DNA from: JACQFZ01 sp045810625
Lineage (GTDB): Bacteria > Pseudomonadota > Gammaproteobacteria > Acidiferrobacterales > Sulfurifustaceae
Direction: 5' to 3'
DNA length: 64,000 bases
Assembly (NCBI GenBank): GCA_045810625.1
Contig: JBJMVQ010000055.1
Location: 124,001 to 188,000, forward strand
Numbering within the stretch: the stretch's first letter is position 1; each line of letters starts with the position of its first letter. Of this stretch, positions 24,792-34,419 are shown piece after piece. A program made the translations under genes and the position numbers. The notes below the pieces were generated by a model. That model saw nothing but the letters and a program-made list of their open reading frames with translations. It was not told where the DNA came from and did no database searches.

Positions 24792-26699
24792 ATGCTTAAT
24801 ATCCCGCTGAAGGATTACCTGCGCGAGACGCGCATCTTCAACGAGCGCATTGCCGTTACCGGCACGATCGTCGTGGTACTGACAGCGATTCTGCTGATCC
24901 GCCTCGTCTATCTGCAAGTCATCGATTACCGCCACTACGCGACGCTGTCGCAGGCGAACCGCGTGAAGCCGGTGCCGATCGCGCCGGCGCGCGGGCTCAT
25001 CCTCGACCGCAACGGCGTCGTGCTTGCGCAGAACTTCCCCGTGTACACGCTCGACATCGTGCCGGAGCAAGTCAAGAACATGCGCGAGCTGCTCGCCGAG
25101 CTCGGCAAGCTCGTGCGCATCACCGACTACGACCTGAAGCAGTTCCAGAAACAGCTGCGCGAGCGCCCGCGCTTCGAGTACATGACGCTGCGCTCGTACT
25201 TGAACGACGAGGAAGCGGCACGGGTTGCCGTACGCCTGCCGTTTTTGAACGGCGCGGAGCTGCGCGCGCGGCTGCAGCGCCACTACCCGCTCGGCGGCTT
25301 TGCCGTGCACGCCCTCGGATACGTCAGCCGGATCAGCGAACAGGACCTCGACCGCATCGACAAGTCCGAGTACCGCGGCATGCAGCAGATTGGGAAGCTC
25401 GGGCTGGAGTACACCTACGAAGAACTACTGTTCGGGCGCATCGGTTTTGAAAAGGTCGAGACGAACGCGCACGGGCGCAGCCTGCGCACGCTCGAACGCA
25501 TCAAACCGACGGCCGGCAAGAACATCTATTTGAACATCGACGCCAAGGTGCAGGAGGTCGCGGAACAGGCGCTCGGGAAACACCGCGGCGCCGTCGTCGC
25601 GATCGAGCCCGCCACCGGCGCGGTGCTCGCATTCGCCAGCACGCCCACCTACGACGCGAATGCATTCGTCAACGGCATCGATCCGGCGTCGTACAAGCGG
25701 CTGCTCGAGGATCCCGACCGGCCGTTGATCAACCGCGCGGTCAACGGCCAGTACGCGCCCGGCTCCACCATCAAGGCGTTTCTCGGGCTCGCCGATCTCG
25801 AAGCCGGCAATGCGATCGACATGAACCGCAACGTGTTCTGCGGCGGTTCGTACAATTTACCCGGCAGCGCGCACCAATTCCGCGATTGGAAAAAAGGCGG
25901 TCACGGGCCGATCACGCTGCACGATGCGATCGTGCAGTCGTGCGACGTCTACTTCTACAAACTCGCCGTTGCGCTCGGTCCCGAGCGCATGAAGAACTTT
26001 CTCGCCCCGTTCGGCTTTGGGCGGCAAACCGGCATCGATCTGCCCGCTGAATCGAGCGGCCTGCTGCCGTCGCCCGAATGGAAGCGGTCGCGCGGCCAAC
26101 CGTGGTATCCGGGCGACACCGTGGTCGCCGGCATTGGTCAGGGATCCGTGCTGGTCACCCCGCTGCAGCTCGCATCCGGCATTGGTACGATCGCGAATCG
26201 CGGCATCCGCATGCAGCCGGCGCTCCTGCGCGCCTACGAGGACCCGGCGACGAAGGAGCGCACCGAGGTGACGGCGAAGCTCATCGCGGAGATAAAGGTC
26301 AACAACCCGAACAACTGGGACAAGCTCTTTGCGCACCTCATGGGGGTCGCGCACGAAAACCGCGGGACGGCGTACGGCATCGGTTACAACGCGCCGTATC
26401 ACATCGCGGGCAAGACCGGAACCGCACAGGTGAAAACCATCGCACAAGGCGCCCACTACGACGAGCACGGGACGCCGGAGCGGTTTCGCGATCACGCGCT
26501 CTTCGTCTCGTTCGCGCCGGTGGAGGCACCGAAAGTGGCGGTGGCCGTGATCGTCGAGAACGGCGGCCACGGTTCGAGCGCAGCCGCTCCCGTGGCGCGC
26601 AAGGTGATGGACCAAGTCATCCTCGGTGGGCCGGCCGATGCGCGTAAAGCCCCGCCCGCGGAGCGGCGCCGCGAAACGCCGCCGGAGGACGAAGAATGA
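24792..26699 (+). CDS. mrdA: Penicillin-binding protein 2, elongation-specific transpeptidase
   Basis: 635 residues, family length. N-terminal anchor helix (about 22-44), dimerisation domain starting at YRHYATLSQANRVKP with ARGLILDRNGVVLAQNFPVY, then a transpeptidase domain. The acyl-serine is in YAPGSTIKAFLGLAD (SxxK), the second motif is SCDVYFY (SxD type), and KTGTAQ is the third. It crosslinks peptidoglycan with RodA during elongation. The ATG at 24792 is 105 bases after mreD. Its stop overlaps rodA. Confidence 0.97.
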   Translation: MLNIPLKDYLRETRIFNERIAVTGTIVVVLTAILLIRLVYLQVIDYRHYATLSQANRVKPVPIAPARGLILDRNGVVLAQNFPVYTLDIVPEQVKNMRELLAELGKLVRITDYDLKQFQKQLRERPRFEYMTLRSYLNDEEAARVAVRLPFLNGAELRARLQRHYPLGGFAVHALGYVSRISEQDLDRIDKSEYRGMQQIGKLGLEYTYEELLFGRIGFEKVETNAHGRSLRTLERIKPTAGKNIYLNIDAKVQEVAEQALGKHRGAVVAIEPATGAVLAFASTPTYDANAFVNGIDPASYKRLLEDPDRPLINRAVNGQYAPGSTIKAFLGLADLEAGNAIDMNRNVFCGGSYNLPGSAHQFRDWKKGGHGPITLHDAIVQSCDVYFYKLAVALGPERMKNFLAPFGFGRQTGIDLPAESSGLLPSPEWKRSRGQPWYPGDTVVAGIGQGSVLVTPLQLASGIGTIANRGIRMQPALLRAYEDPATKERTEVTAKLIAEIKVNNPNNWDKLFAHLMGVAHENRGTAYGIGYNAPYHIAGKTGTAQVKTIAQGAHYDEHGTPERFRDHALFVSFAPVEAPKVAVAVIVENGGHGSSAAAPVARKVMDQVILGGPADARKAPPAERRRETPPEDEE

Positions 26700-27787
26700 T
26701 GCCGAACATGGGACCGCGCCGATTCTACGTCGACAAGCCGCTGCTTTACGCGCTGCTGCTGCTCGCGGGCTTGAGCCTGATCATCCTGTACAGCGCGAGC
26801 GCGAAAGACATCAACATGACGATTTCACACGGCGTCCGCCTGCTGGTCGGGTTCGGCGTGCTGATCGGTCTCGCGCAGCTGCGCCCCGAGCTGTTCGAAC
26901 GCGTCGCACCGTGGTTTTTCGGGGCCGGGCTGCTGTTGCTCGCCGCCGTGCTCGGCGCCGGGGCGATCAGCAAAGGCGCGCAACGCTGGCTCGGTATGGG
27001 ACCGCTGCGCTTTCAACCGTCGGAAATCATGAAGCTCGGCGTGCCGCTCGCGCTCGCATGGTACCTCGCGCGCGGAGGGCTCCCGCCATCCTGGCTGCGG
27101 ATCGCGGTTTCGCTGGTTGCGACGCTCATTCCCGCAGCGTTGATTGCAAAGCAACCGGATCTCGGGACCGGCTTTCTCGTCGCCATCACGGGTATCAGCG
27201 TGCTGTTTCTCGCCGGTCTGCCGAAGCGGCTGATCTTCATCGCGCTCGGCCTGTTCGCTGCAGCGGCGCCGATTCTTTGGGGCCACATGCACGACTATCA
27301 GCGCAACCGCATCCTGACGCTTCTCGACCCCGAAGCGGATCCGCTCGGCACCGGCTATCACACGATCCAGTCGATGATCGCGCTCGGCTCGGGCGGGCTG
27401 TACGGGAAGGGCTGGCTCAACAGCAGCCAGGCGCATCTCGAATATCTACCCGAGTCGTCGACCGACTTCATCTTCGCGGTGTTCGGGGAAGAATTCGGGC
27501 TCATCGGCATCTTGTGCGCGATGGCGCTCTACGGCTTCATCGCGGCGCGTGCGCTCCTAATCGCGTTCTACGCGCAGGATACGTTTACGCGGCTGCTCGC
27601 CGGCGGCCTTGCGCTCGGCTTTTTCATTCAGTTCTTTGTGAACATCGGCATGGTCGCCGGCATTCTTCCGGTGGTCGGCGTGCCGCTACCGATGATGAGC
27701 TACGGCGGCAGCTCGATCCTCACGCTCATGGCGAGCTTCGGTGTGCTCATGAGCATCCAAACGCACCGCAAAATCGTCGAGTTCTGA
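26696..27787 (+). CDS. rodA: Peptidoglycan glycosyltransferase RodA
   Basis: 363 residues, about ten membrane segments. SEDS-family polymerase that makes glycan strands from lipid II with PBP2. Signature parts: GPLRFQPSEIMKLGVPLALA, AKQPDLGTGFLV with the functionally key Asp, YQRNRILTLLDPEADPLGTG, ESSTDFIFAVFGEEFGLIG and the end motif GVPLPMMSYGGSSILTLM. Starts inside the mrdA stop (ATGATG overlap). Confidence 0.97.
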   Translation: MMPNMGPRRFYVDKPLLYALLLLAGLSLIILYSASAKDINMTISHGVRLLVGFGVLIGLAQLRPELFERVAPWFFGAGLLLLAAVLGAGAISKGAQRWLGMGPLRFQPSEIMKLGVPLALAWYLARGGLPPSWLRIAVSLVATLIPAALIAKQPDLGTGFLVAITGISVLFLAGLPKRLIFIALGLFAAAAPILWGHMHDYQRNRILTLLDPEADPLGTGYHTIQSMIALGSGGLYGKGWLNSSQAHLEYLPESSTDFIFAVFGEEFGLIGILCAMALYGFIAARALLIAFYAQDTFTRLLAGGLALGFFIQFFVNIGMVAGILPVVGVPLPMMSYGGSSILTLMASFGVLMSIQTHRKIVEF

Positions 27788-27788
27788 G

Positions 27789-28820
27789 ATGCCCGTGCTG
27801 CGCCGCGGCGTTCGCGCGACCATCCTCGGAGCCATTGGTCTGCTGCTTCTCGTGCTCGTATCCGCCGACGCCGTCGCGGTCACGGTCGAGGAATATCCCG
27901 AGCTCGGATCGATCATCGATCGGCTGGTTGCCGAGCATCACTTCAATCGCACCGCGCTGACGAAACTTTTCGCCGCCGCGACGGTGCGTCCGGAAATCGT
28001 CGCCGCGATGGAGCGGCCGCACGAGACACTCCCGTGGTACACGTACCGGCGCCTTTTCATCAACGATGAGCGCATCCGCCTTGGCGTGCATTATTGGCAG
28101 GAGCACAAAATGGTGCTGGACCGCGCAGAGCGCGAGTTCGGGGTTCCGGCGGAATTGATCGTGGCAATCATCGGCGTCGAGACGCGCTACGGTATGAAAC
28201 GCGGCGAGTACCCGACGCTCGACGCGCTGGTCACGCTCGCTCTCGCGTATCCGCGCCGCGCGCAATTTTTCCGCCAGGAGCTCACCGATTTCCTGCTGCT
28301 CGCGCGCGAACTAAAGGTCGATGCGCGGACGGTGAGGGGCTCATACGCCGGCGCACTCGGCATCCCGCAGTTCATGCCGCGCAGTTATCGCGACTACGCG
28401 GTCGATTTCGACCAGGACCGCCGGCGCGATTTGCTCGGCAGCTCCGCAGATGCGATCGGAAGCGTCGCCAACTTCCTTCGCCGCCACGGCTGGATCGACG
28501 GCGATCCGGTGATCGACCCGGCACGCGCCGAAGCCACCCTGTATTCATGGCCCCTCAAGGCGGCCGACGAGCCGCTGCTCCGGGTGCGTGACTGGATAAG
28601 CCATGGTGTTTTTCTGCAGCGCGAGCGATCCCGCGGGAAGCCCGTTGACGACGATCGTCGCGCGGTTCTCGTCACTTTCGAGGGGGAAACCGGGCCGCTT
28701 TATTACCTCGCGTACGACAATTTCTATGTGATCACCCGCTATAATCGCAGCAAAAACTACGCGATGGCCGTATACGAGCTGGCTCAGGCGATACGCAGGC
28801 AATATCAAGAACCGGCATGA
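27789..28820 (+). CDS. mltB: Lytic murein transglycosylase B
   Basis: 343 residues with a signal peptide (GAIGLLLLVLVSADAVA). Cleaves glycan strands with formation of 1,6-anhydro-muramic acid. Catalytic Glu in VAIIGVETRYGMKRGEY, and the family pieces LDALVTLALAYPRRAQFFRQ, YAGALGIPQFMPRSYRDYAV and GSVANFLRRHGW. No classical lipobox is obvious, so it may be periplasmic rather than a lipoprotein. Starts one base after the rodA stop. Confidence 0.95.
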   Translation: MPVLRRGVRATILGAIGLLLLVLVSADAVAVTVEEYPELGSIIDRLVAEHHFNRTALTKLFAAATVRPEIVAAMERPHETLPWYTYRRLFINDERIRLGVHYWQEHKMVLDRAEREFGVPAELIVAIIGVETRYGMKRGEYPTLDALVTLALAYPRRAQFFRQELTDFLLLARELKVDARTVRGSYAGALGIPQFMPRSYRDYAVDFDQDRRRDLLGSSADAIGSVANFLRRHGWIDGDPVIDPARAEATLYSWPLKAADEPLLRVRDWISHGVFLQRERSRGKPVDDDRRAVLVTFEGETGPLYYLAYDNFYVITRYNRSKNYAMAVYELAQAIRRQYQEPA

Positions 28821-29740
28821 ACGAGCCGATGAGCGCCAAACCGTCTCTCACCGAGGACCGATCCACGAGGAATGTCCTTTGCGCGCTCGCAGCGGTCGCT
28901 ACGCTCGCGCTCGGTGCCTGCGGTTACGTGCCTCGGAATTCCGGTTACTACGAAGACGACGGCCCGCCCGCGCGCACGCCGGTCGATGTGCTGAAGGTGC
29001 CCGATGCCGTGCCGCGCGATGAACCGCCGAGCGCGAAAGGGAACGACCCGTACACCGTCTTCGGCGTCCGCTATGTCCCCTTGACCGACGGGCGCGGCTA
29101 TCGGGAGCGCGGTGTCGCGTCGTGGTACGGGCGCAAGTTTCATGCGAAGCGAACGTCGAGCGGCGAATCGTACGACATGTACGCGATGACCGCCGCCCAT
29201 CGTACGCTGCCGTTGCCGACGTACGTACGCGTACGCAATCTGCAAAATGGGCGCAGCGTCATCGTGCGCGTCAACGATCGCGGCCCGTTCTTGCAGAACC
29301 GGCTGATCGATCTCTCGTACTCCGCCGCGGCCCGGCTCGACATGCTCGGCACCGGCACCGCGCTCGTCGAGGTGGAGAGCATCGGGCCGTCGCCCGCGCC
29401 GATCACGGTCGCCGCGAACGCGAAGACGTCGCTGATTTCGACAGCCGAAGCGGCGCCGACGGATGCTGCCGCCGATACTCCCGGCGCGTCCGCGCCGCGG
29501 CTGGCGGTTCAGGTCGGAGCGTTTCAGCGCTATGAGAACGCCGTGCTGCTGCGCGAGCGTCTGGAACGCGCCGGCTTCGCCTCCGTTTCTATTCAGTCGA
29601 CCCCCGCCGAACCGGCGCGCGGTGCGACGCCTCTCTACCGCGTGCGGATCGGGCCGGTCCCGAACGTCGAGCGCGGTGATCAACTTGTCGCCGAAGTCGC
29701 CCGTCTCGGGATGACCGACGCCTTATTGGTAGTCGAATAA
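28817..29740 (+). CDS. rlpA: Septal-ring lytic transglycosylase RlpA, lipoprotein
   Basis: 307 residues. Lipoprotein signal peptide with LALGACGYVP (lipobox LGAC). The double-psi beta-barrel domain spans about 95-190: GVASWYGRKFHAKRTSSGES, MTAAHRTLPLPTYVRVRNL and VRVNDRGPFLQNRLIDLSYS with the catalytic Asp region. Then comes an Ala/Pro linker and a C-terminal SPOR domain (AVQVGAFQRYENAVLLRERL) that binds denuded glycan at the septum. Overlaps the mltB stop (ATGA). Confidence 0.95.
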   Translation: MNEPMSAKPSLTEDRSTRNVLCALAAVATLALGACGYVPRNSGYYEDDGPPARTPVDVLKVPDAVPRDEPPSAKGNDPYTVFGVRYVPLTDGRGYRERGVASWYGRKFHAKRTSSGESYDMYAMTAAHRTLPLPTYVRVRNLQNGRSVIVRVNDRGPFLQNRLIDLSYSAAARLDMLGTGTALVEVESIGPSPAPITVAANAKTSLISTAEAAPTDAAADTPGASAPRLAVQVGAFQRYENAVLLRERLERAGFASVSIQSTPAEPARGATPLYRVRIGPVPNVERGDQLVAEVARLGMTDALLVVE

Positions 29741-29743
29741 CAA

Positions 29744-30919
29744 ATGATGAGATATCTCGTCCGCCCGTTTAATCGCTTCGTGCGGCTGCGTCGGCGAAGC
29801 TCGCGCGTGTCGCTGTGGTTCGTTCTCGCGTTATTGCCGCTTTCCGGTTTCGCCGCCGACCGATTGCCGATGATAAACGCGCACGCGTGGTTGCTCATCG
29901 ATTACGAGACCGGAAACGTGCTCGTCGAGCGTAACGCCGATCAGCGGATGGCGCCGGCGAGCCTGACGAAGCTCATGACGGCCTATCTGGTCTTCGAACG
30001 GTTGAAGGCCGGGCAGCTGCATTTGTCCGATAAGGTGGTGATCAGCCCGTACGCCGCGCACGTGCGCGGCTCGCGGCTGCGTCTGCGTCCTGGAACGGAG
30101 ATCGCAGTCGAAGACTTGATCAAGAGCATGCTGGTCAAATCCGCCAACGATGCGACGACCGCGCTCGCGGAGCATGCGGCGGGCAGCGAAGCGCGCTTCG
30201 TCGAAGAGATGAACCAGCGCGCCCGCGCGTGGGGGCTCGATAACACCACGTTCGTCAACAGCACCGGGCTCGACGTGCCGGGCCACTTGTCGACCGCACG
30301 CGACCTGAGCCGCATTGCGTCGGCGCTGATACGCGACTTCCCCGACTACTACCGCTGGTTTTCGTTGCGGCAATTCAGTTTCAAAGATCTGCTGCTGCAC
30401 AACAGCAATCACCTTTTATGGCGCGACAGCGCCGTCGACGGGATGAAGACAGGCTACACCGCGCAAGCGGGATGGTGCTTGATCGCCTCGGCGCAGCAGC
30501 ACGAAACGCGCTTGATCGCGACCGTGCTTGGCGCCCCGAACGATCGTTGGCGCGTCGAGGGCGCGAAGCGCCTGCTCGACTACGGCTTCCTCCACTTTGA
30601 AACGCACCTGGTATACGCCGCGAACCGCCCGGCGACCGAGGCGCGGATATTTTTCGGCGACGCGGCGGTGGTGCCGCTCGGCGTGGCGCAAAATCTTTAC
30701 GTCACGGTTCCGCGCGGCATGTACTCGCGACTGCGTGCGCGCCTCTCGATCCAGGATATGCTCTACGCCCCGGTGCGCTACGGTCAGCGCCTCGGTATGC
30801 TCACGCTGCAGCTCGATGACAGGGTCTATGCCGAGTATCCGCTGGTCGCGCTCAAGGAGATTTCGAGCGGCGGCGTGATGCAGCGTATCATCGATGATCT
30901 TCAGCTCTCGCTCCGCTAA
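29744..30919 (+). CDS. dacA: D-alanyl-D-alanine carboxypeptidase, PBP5/6 type
   Basis: 391 residues. Basic N-terminus, then a signal segment (SLWFVLALLPLSGFA). Active-site SxxK in QRMAPASLTKLMTAYLVFE, SxN in LVKSANDATTALAEH, and KTG in DGMKTGYTAQAGWCLIASA. The C-terminal PBP5 domain and an amphipathic membrane-binding tail (MQRIIDDLQLSLR) follow. Trims pentapeptides. Three bases after rlpA. Confidence 0.96.
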   Translation: MMRYLVRPFNRFVRLRRRSSRVSLWFVLALLPLSGFAADRLPMINAHAWLLIDYETGNVLVERNADQRMAPASLTKLMTAYLVFERLKAGQLHLSDKVVISPYAAHVRGSRLRLRPGTEIAVEDLIKSMLVKSANDATTALAEHAAGSEARFVEEMNQRARAWGLDNTTFVNSTGLDVPGHLSTARDLSRIASALIRDFPDYYRWFSLRQFSFKDLLLHNSNHLLWRDSAVDGMKTGYTAQAGWCLIASAQQHETRLIATVLGAPNDRWRVEGAKRLLDYGFLHFETHLVYAANRPATEARIFFGDAAVVPLGVAQNLYVTVPRGMYSRLRARLSIQDMLYAPVRYGQRLGMLTLQLDDRVYAEYPLVALKEISSGGVMQRIIDDLQLSLR

Positions 30920-30932
30920 GAGGGCGGTTTCG

Positions 30933-31802
30933 ATGCACAATTTTCGATTGGTTTACTTGAACGGCGAGTTCGTCCCGCCGGAGCGCGCGCTCGTTTCCGC
31001 GTTCGATCGCGGTTTCATCTTTGCCGACGGGGTGTACGAAGTCATTCCGGTGTTCGCGCGCCGGTTGTTTCGGCTGCCGCACCATTTGGCACGCCTCGAT
31101 CGCAGCCTGCACGAAATCCGCTTGCGCAATCCGCTCGCCGCCGAGGAATGGGGCAAAATCTTCGCGCGCCTGGTACAAGCGTGCGACGCGTCGGATCTAT
31201 CGATTTATCTGCAAGTGACGCGCGGTGTCGCGCCGCGCGATCATGCGTTTCCGGCACAGGTGACGCCGACGGTTTTCGCCTACGCGCAGCCGCTCAAGCT
31301 GCCGACGCCCGAAGTGATCGAGCGCGGCGTCGTCGCGGTGACCGCGTCGGACAACCGCTGGCTGCGCTGCGACATCAAAGCGATCGCGCTGCTCCCCAAC
31401 GCGCTCCTGCGTCAGCAAGCCATCGAGCGCGGCGCGGTCGAGGCGATTCTGGTGCGCGAAGGACTGGTGACCGAAGGCGCCGCCAGCAATGTGTTCCTCG
31501 TGCGCGACGGCGTTCTCTACACTCCGCCGACCGGGCCGTTTATTCTGCCTGGTATCACCCGCGACCTCGTGCTGGAGTTGGCGCGCGCGAATGGTACCGA
31601 TGCGCGCGAAGAACCGATCGCGGAAGGAGCGCTCTTTGAAGCCGATGAAATATGGCTCACGAGCTCGATGCGCGAAATCAGCGCGGTCACGCGGCTGAAC
31701 GATCGCCCGGTCGGCAGCGGCAAGCTGGGGCCGCTCTATACGCGCATGCTCGCGTTGTATCGCGCGTACAAGCAGGCGTTCGCGGAAGGACGCGTCGAAT
31801 GA
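30933..31802 (+). CDS. dat: D-amino acid aminotransferase (class IV)
   Basis: 289 residues. PLP-dependent fold-type IV enzyme supplying D-Ala/D-Glu or acting as a related aminotransferase: FRLVYLNGEFVPPERALVSA, FDRGFIFADGVYEVIPVF, catalytic Lys in CDIKAIALLPNALLRQQA, and TEGAASNVFLVRDG for the cofactor phosphate. The position between dacA and lipB is typical for betaproteobacteria. ATG 30933 fits the family N-terminus; the upstream extension to 30894 overlaps dacA coding sequence. The stop overlaps lipB (ATGA). Confidence 0.92.
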   Translation: MHNFRLVYLNGEFVPPERALVSAFDRGFIFADGVYEVIPVFARRLFRLPHHLARLDRSLHEIRLRNPLAAEEWGKIFARLVQACDASDLSIYLQVTRGVAPRDHAFPAQVTPTVFAYAQPLKLPTPEVIERGVVAVTASDNRWLRCDIKAIALLPNALLRQQAIERGAVEAILVREGLVTEGAASNVFLVRDGVLYTPPTGPFILPGITRDLVLELARANGTDAREEPIAEGALFEADEIWLTSSMREISAVTRLNDRPVGSGKLGPLYTRMLALYRAYKQAFAEGRVE

Positions 31803-32485
31803 CGCGCGGCCCGGCTAGCTGCGGCGTGCGCCGGCTGGGCACCATCGACTACAACACCGCGCTCGAACGCATGCGCGCGTTCACGGCGGCGCGAACGTCC
31901 GATACCCCGGACGAAATCTGGCTCCTCGAACATCCGCCTGTTTATACCCTCGGTGTTCGCGCCGCCGGGCGTGAACTGCAACCAACGACCAGAATCCCGG
32001 TGGCCATCACCGACCGGGGCGGCGACGTGACCTACCACGGTCCCGGACAACCGATTATCTACGTGCTGCTCGATCTGACCCGGCGCGAAATGAATGTTCA
32101 TTCACTGGTGCACGCACTCGAGCAGTCCGTCATCGACCTTCTCGCCGAATGGGATCTCGAGGGAGCGCGTCGCGCCGGCGCGCCCGGCGTATACGTCGCG
32201 GAACGCAAAATCGCCTCGCTCGGGCTGCGCGTGCGCGCGGGCCGCAGTTACCACGGCCTCGCGTTCAATGCGGCCATGGATCTCCGCCCGTTCGGCGCGA
32301 TCGACCCGTGCGGCTACCCCGGTCTATCGATGACGCAGCTTCGGGAGTGGCGCCCGGATATTAGCGCGTCGGAGGCCGGAGAGCGGCTGCTGAATCAGGT
32401 GGCGCGCCGGCTGGGTTATACTGAGATTTCAACACTCCCTAACCGGCTCCCCGAGGCCGCTCCGACGTTCGATGGAAAACCCTGA
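31799..32485 (+). CDS. lipB: Octanoyl-ACP:protein N-octanoyltransferase LipB
   Basis: 228 residues. Moves octanoate from ACP to lipoyl domains. Motifs: EIWLLEHPPVYTLG, the GGDVTYHGPGQPIIYVLLDL signature, catalytic Lys in AERKIASLGLRV and catalytic Cys in IDPCGYPGLSMTQL. Starts in the stop of dat and runs 14 bases into lipA, so the three genes are translationally linked. Confidence 0.96.
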   Translation: MTRGPASCGVRRLGTIDYNTALERMRAFTAARTSDTPDEIWLLEHPPVYTLGVRAAGRELQPTTRIPVAITDRGGDVTYHGPGQPIIYVLLDLTRREMNVHSLVHALEQSVIDLLAEWDLEGARRAGAPGVYVAERKIASLGLRVRAGRSYHGLAFNAAMDLRPFGAIDPCGYPGLSMTQLREWRPDISASEAGERLLNQVARRLGYTEISTLPNRLPEAAPTFDGKP

Positions 32486-33410
32486 TTCCGTCCGTGAAGG
32501 AAAAGGTGCCGCCAAGACCGCGCGCATCCCGATCAAGATCCAGCCGCGCGAGCCGCTGCGAAAGCCGGCGTGGATACGCGCGCGGTCACCGACGCATCCG
32601 GAAGTCGGCCGGCTGAAGACGCTGTTGCGGGAGCATCATCTCAACACTGTCTGCGAGGAAGCCTCGTGCCCCAACATCGGCGAGTGCTTTGCGCACGGAA
32701 CTGCGACGTTCATGATCATGGGGCGCCTCTGCACGCGGCGCTGCCCATTCTGCGACGTGGCTCACGGTAGGCCCGATCCGCTCGATGCGGAGGAGCCCGA
32801 GAACCTGGCTCGCGCCGTCGCCGCGATGGGCCTCAAGTTCGTCGTCATTACGTCGGTCGATCGCGACGATCTGCGTGACGGCGGTGCGGCGCACTTCGTC
32901 GCCTGCATTGAAGCGGTCCGCCGGCACGCGCCGCAAACTTCGGTCGAGGTACTGGTCCCCGATTTTCGCGGTCGGCTGCCGGTCGCGCTCGACACGCTCG
33001 GGCGCGCGCTGCCGAACGTCTTCAACCATAACCTCGAAACGGTGCCGCGACTTTACAAGGCCGCTCGCCCCGGCGCCGACTACCGGCACTCGCTCGAGCT
33101 GCTGCGCCAGTTCAAGGAACGCTACCGGGACATTCCGACGAAATCCGGCCTCATGGTCGGGCTCGGCGAAACGAACGAGGAGATCGACGCGGTCATGCGC
33201 GACTTGCGCGCCGCCGGGTGCGATCTGTTGACGATCGGTCAATACCTGCAGCCGAGTCGACATCACTTGCCGGTCGAACGATATGTGACCCCGGACGAAT
33301 TCGAGCGCTTTGCCCGGTTCGGCCGGGAGCTTGGTTTTGTGAACGTTGCGAGCGGTCCGCTCGTGCGCTCCTCGTATCACGCTGAACAACAGGCGCGCGG
33401 CGCGTTTTAG
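32472..33410 (+). CDS. lipA: Lipoyl synthase LipA
   Basis: 312 residues. Radical-SAM enzyme that inserts two sulfurs into protein-bound octanoate. Auxiliary cluster cysteines in VCEEASCPNIGECFAHGTAT, radical-SAM CxxxCxxC in LCTRRCPFCDVAHG, and the C-terminal RSSYHAEQQ with the Ser that ligates the auxiliary cluster. It starts at ATG 32472 inside the end of lipB. Confidence 0.97.
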   Translation: MENPDSVREGKGAAKTARIPIKIQPREPLRKPAWIRARSPTHPEVGRLKTLLREHHLNTVCEEASCPNIGECFAHGTATFMIMGRLCTRRCPFCDVAHGRPDPLDAEEPENLARAVAAMGLKFVVITSVDRDDLRDGGAAHFVACIEAVRRHAPQTSVEVLVPDFRGRLPVALDTLGRALPNVFNHNLETVPRLYKAARPGADYRHSLELLRQFKERYRDIPTKSGLMVGLGETNEEIDAVMRDLRAAGCDLLTIGQYLQPSRHHLPVERYVTPDEFERFARFGRELGFVNVASGPLVRSSYHAEQQARGAF

Positions 33411-33591
33411 CCGGTTGGCCCGTCTTGTTAAAAAAATCGGCGCCGCCAAGCTGAAGGCGCTCGTAATGAGTTAACGCAGCGATGCCGGCGGGCTTTAAAG
33501 ATGGCGGGAAGTGCCTGCGCGTCCCTGGCGTCTTCGACTTCAACGACGCCGCCTAGCCGGTCCCGAACTCCGGAACGTTTCGCACCCACCC

Positions 33592-34419
33592 ATGCTGGTT
33601 ATCGCCAAAGCGATCGGTACCCTGGTGACGCCACCAACCGTCCTGGTTGTGCTCGCCATGGTGGGCCTGCTCGTACAGCGGCGGTCGCGTTGGGGAGCGT
33701 CACTCGCCTGGGCGGGCCTGCTCTCGTTACTGCTGTTGAGCGTGCCGTTCACGGCGCACGTCCTCATCGGAACGCTTCAGGATCGGGTACCTCCGCTCGT
33801 GACTAACGAAACGTTACGCGCGCACGCCGACGCGATCGTGGTGCTCGGCGGCGGTCGCATAAGGAACGCGCCGGAGTACGGGACCGATACCGTGAACGAC
33901 TTTACTCTCGAGCGGCTGCGATACGCCGTACGCCTGCATCGCGCCTCGGGCCTGCCGTTGCTCATGAGCGGTGGATCGCCGTTCGGCGAACCGGTTTCGG
34001 AGGCCGAGTTGATGCAACGATCGCTCTCCGAAGATTTCAACGTTCGCGCGAATTGGATCGAAGGCCATTCGCGCAATACGTACGAGAACGCTACCTATAC
34101 TCGCGCAATTCTCGAAGCCGGCGGCATGCGGCGGATCGTTCTCGTGACGCACGCGTGGCACATGCCACGCGCGCTTCACGCCTTTCAACGCGTCGGCCTC
34201 GATGTCATTCCCGCTCCGACGGGTTATATAACGTTCCGACGCTCCGTGCTGAGTTTTCTACCGTCCAGCTCCGGGCTATCGGAAAGCAGCCGCGCTATAA
34301 ATGAATGGATCGGAATTTTCTGGTATGCGCTCCGTTACGGAACCGGTTTTCCGCATTCGTGCCCGGACTCGGGTACTCTGCAATGCGTGAGTCGAATTGC
34401 CGCTAGTACCGGTAACTAA
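33592..34419 (+). CDS. YdcF/ElyC-family DUF218 membrane protein
   Basis: 275 residues. Two N-terminal membrane helices (about 8-28 and 35-55), then a DUF218 domain: ADAIVVLGGGRIRNAPEYG, LPLLMSGGSPFGEPVSEAEL, WIEGHSRNTYENATYTRAIL and IVLVTHAWHMPRALHAFQRV. ElyC of E. coli is needed for envelope integrity and undecaprenyl-phosphate recycling; its biochemical activity is uncertain. ATG 33592 chosen because the upstream frame (to 33511) lacks family similarity. Ends 4 bases into the oppositely oriented small lipoprotein gene. Confidence 0.85.
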   Translation: MLVIAKAIGTLVTPPTVLVVLAMVGLLVQRRSRWGASLAWAGLLSLLLLSVPFTAHVLIGTLQDRVPPLVTNETLRAHADAIVVLGGGRIRNAPEYGTDTVNDFTLERLRYAVRLHRASGLPLLMSGGSPFGEPVSEAELMQRSLSEDFNVRANWIEGHSRNTYENATYTRAILEAGGMRRIVLVTHAWHMPRALHAFQRVGLDVIPAPTGYITFRRSVLSFLPSSSGLSESSRAINEWIGIFWYALRYGTGFPHSCPDSGTLQCVSRIAASTGN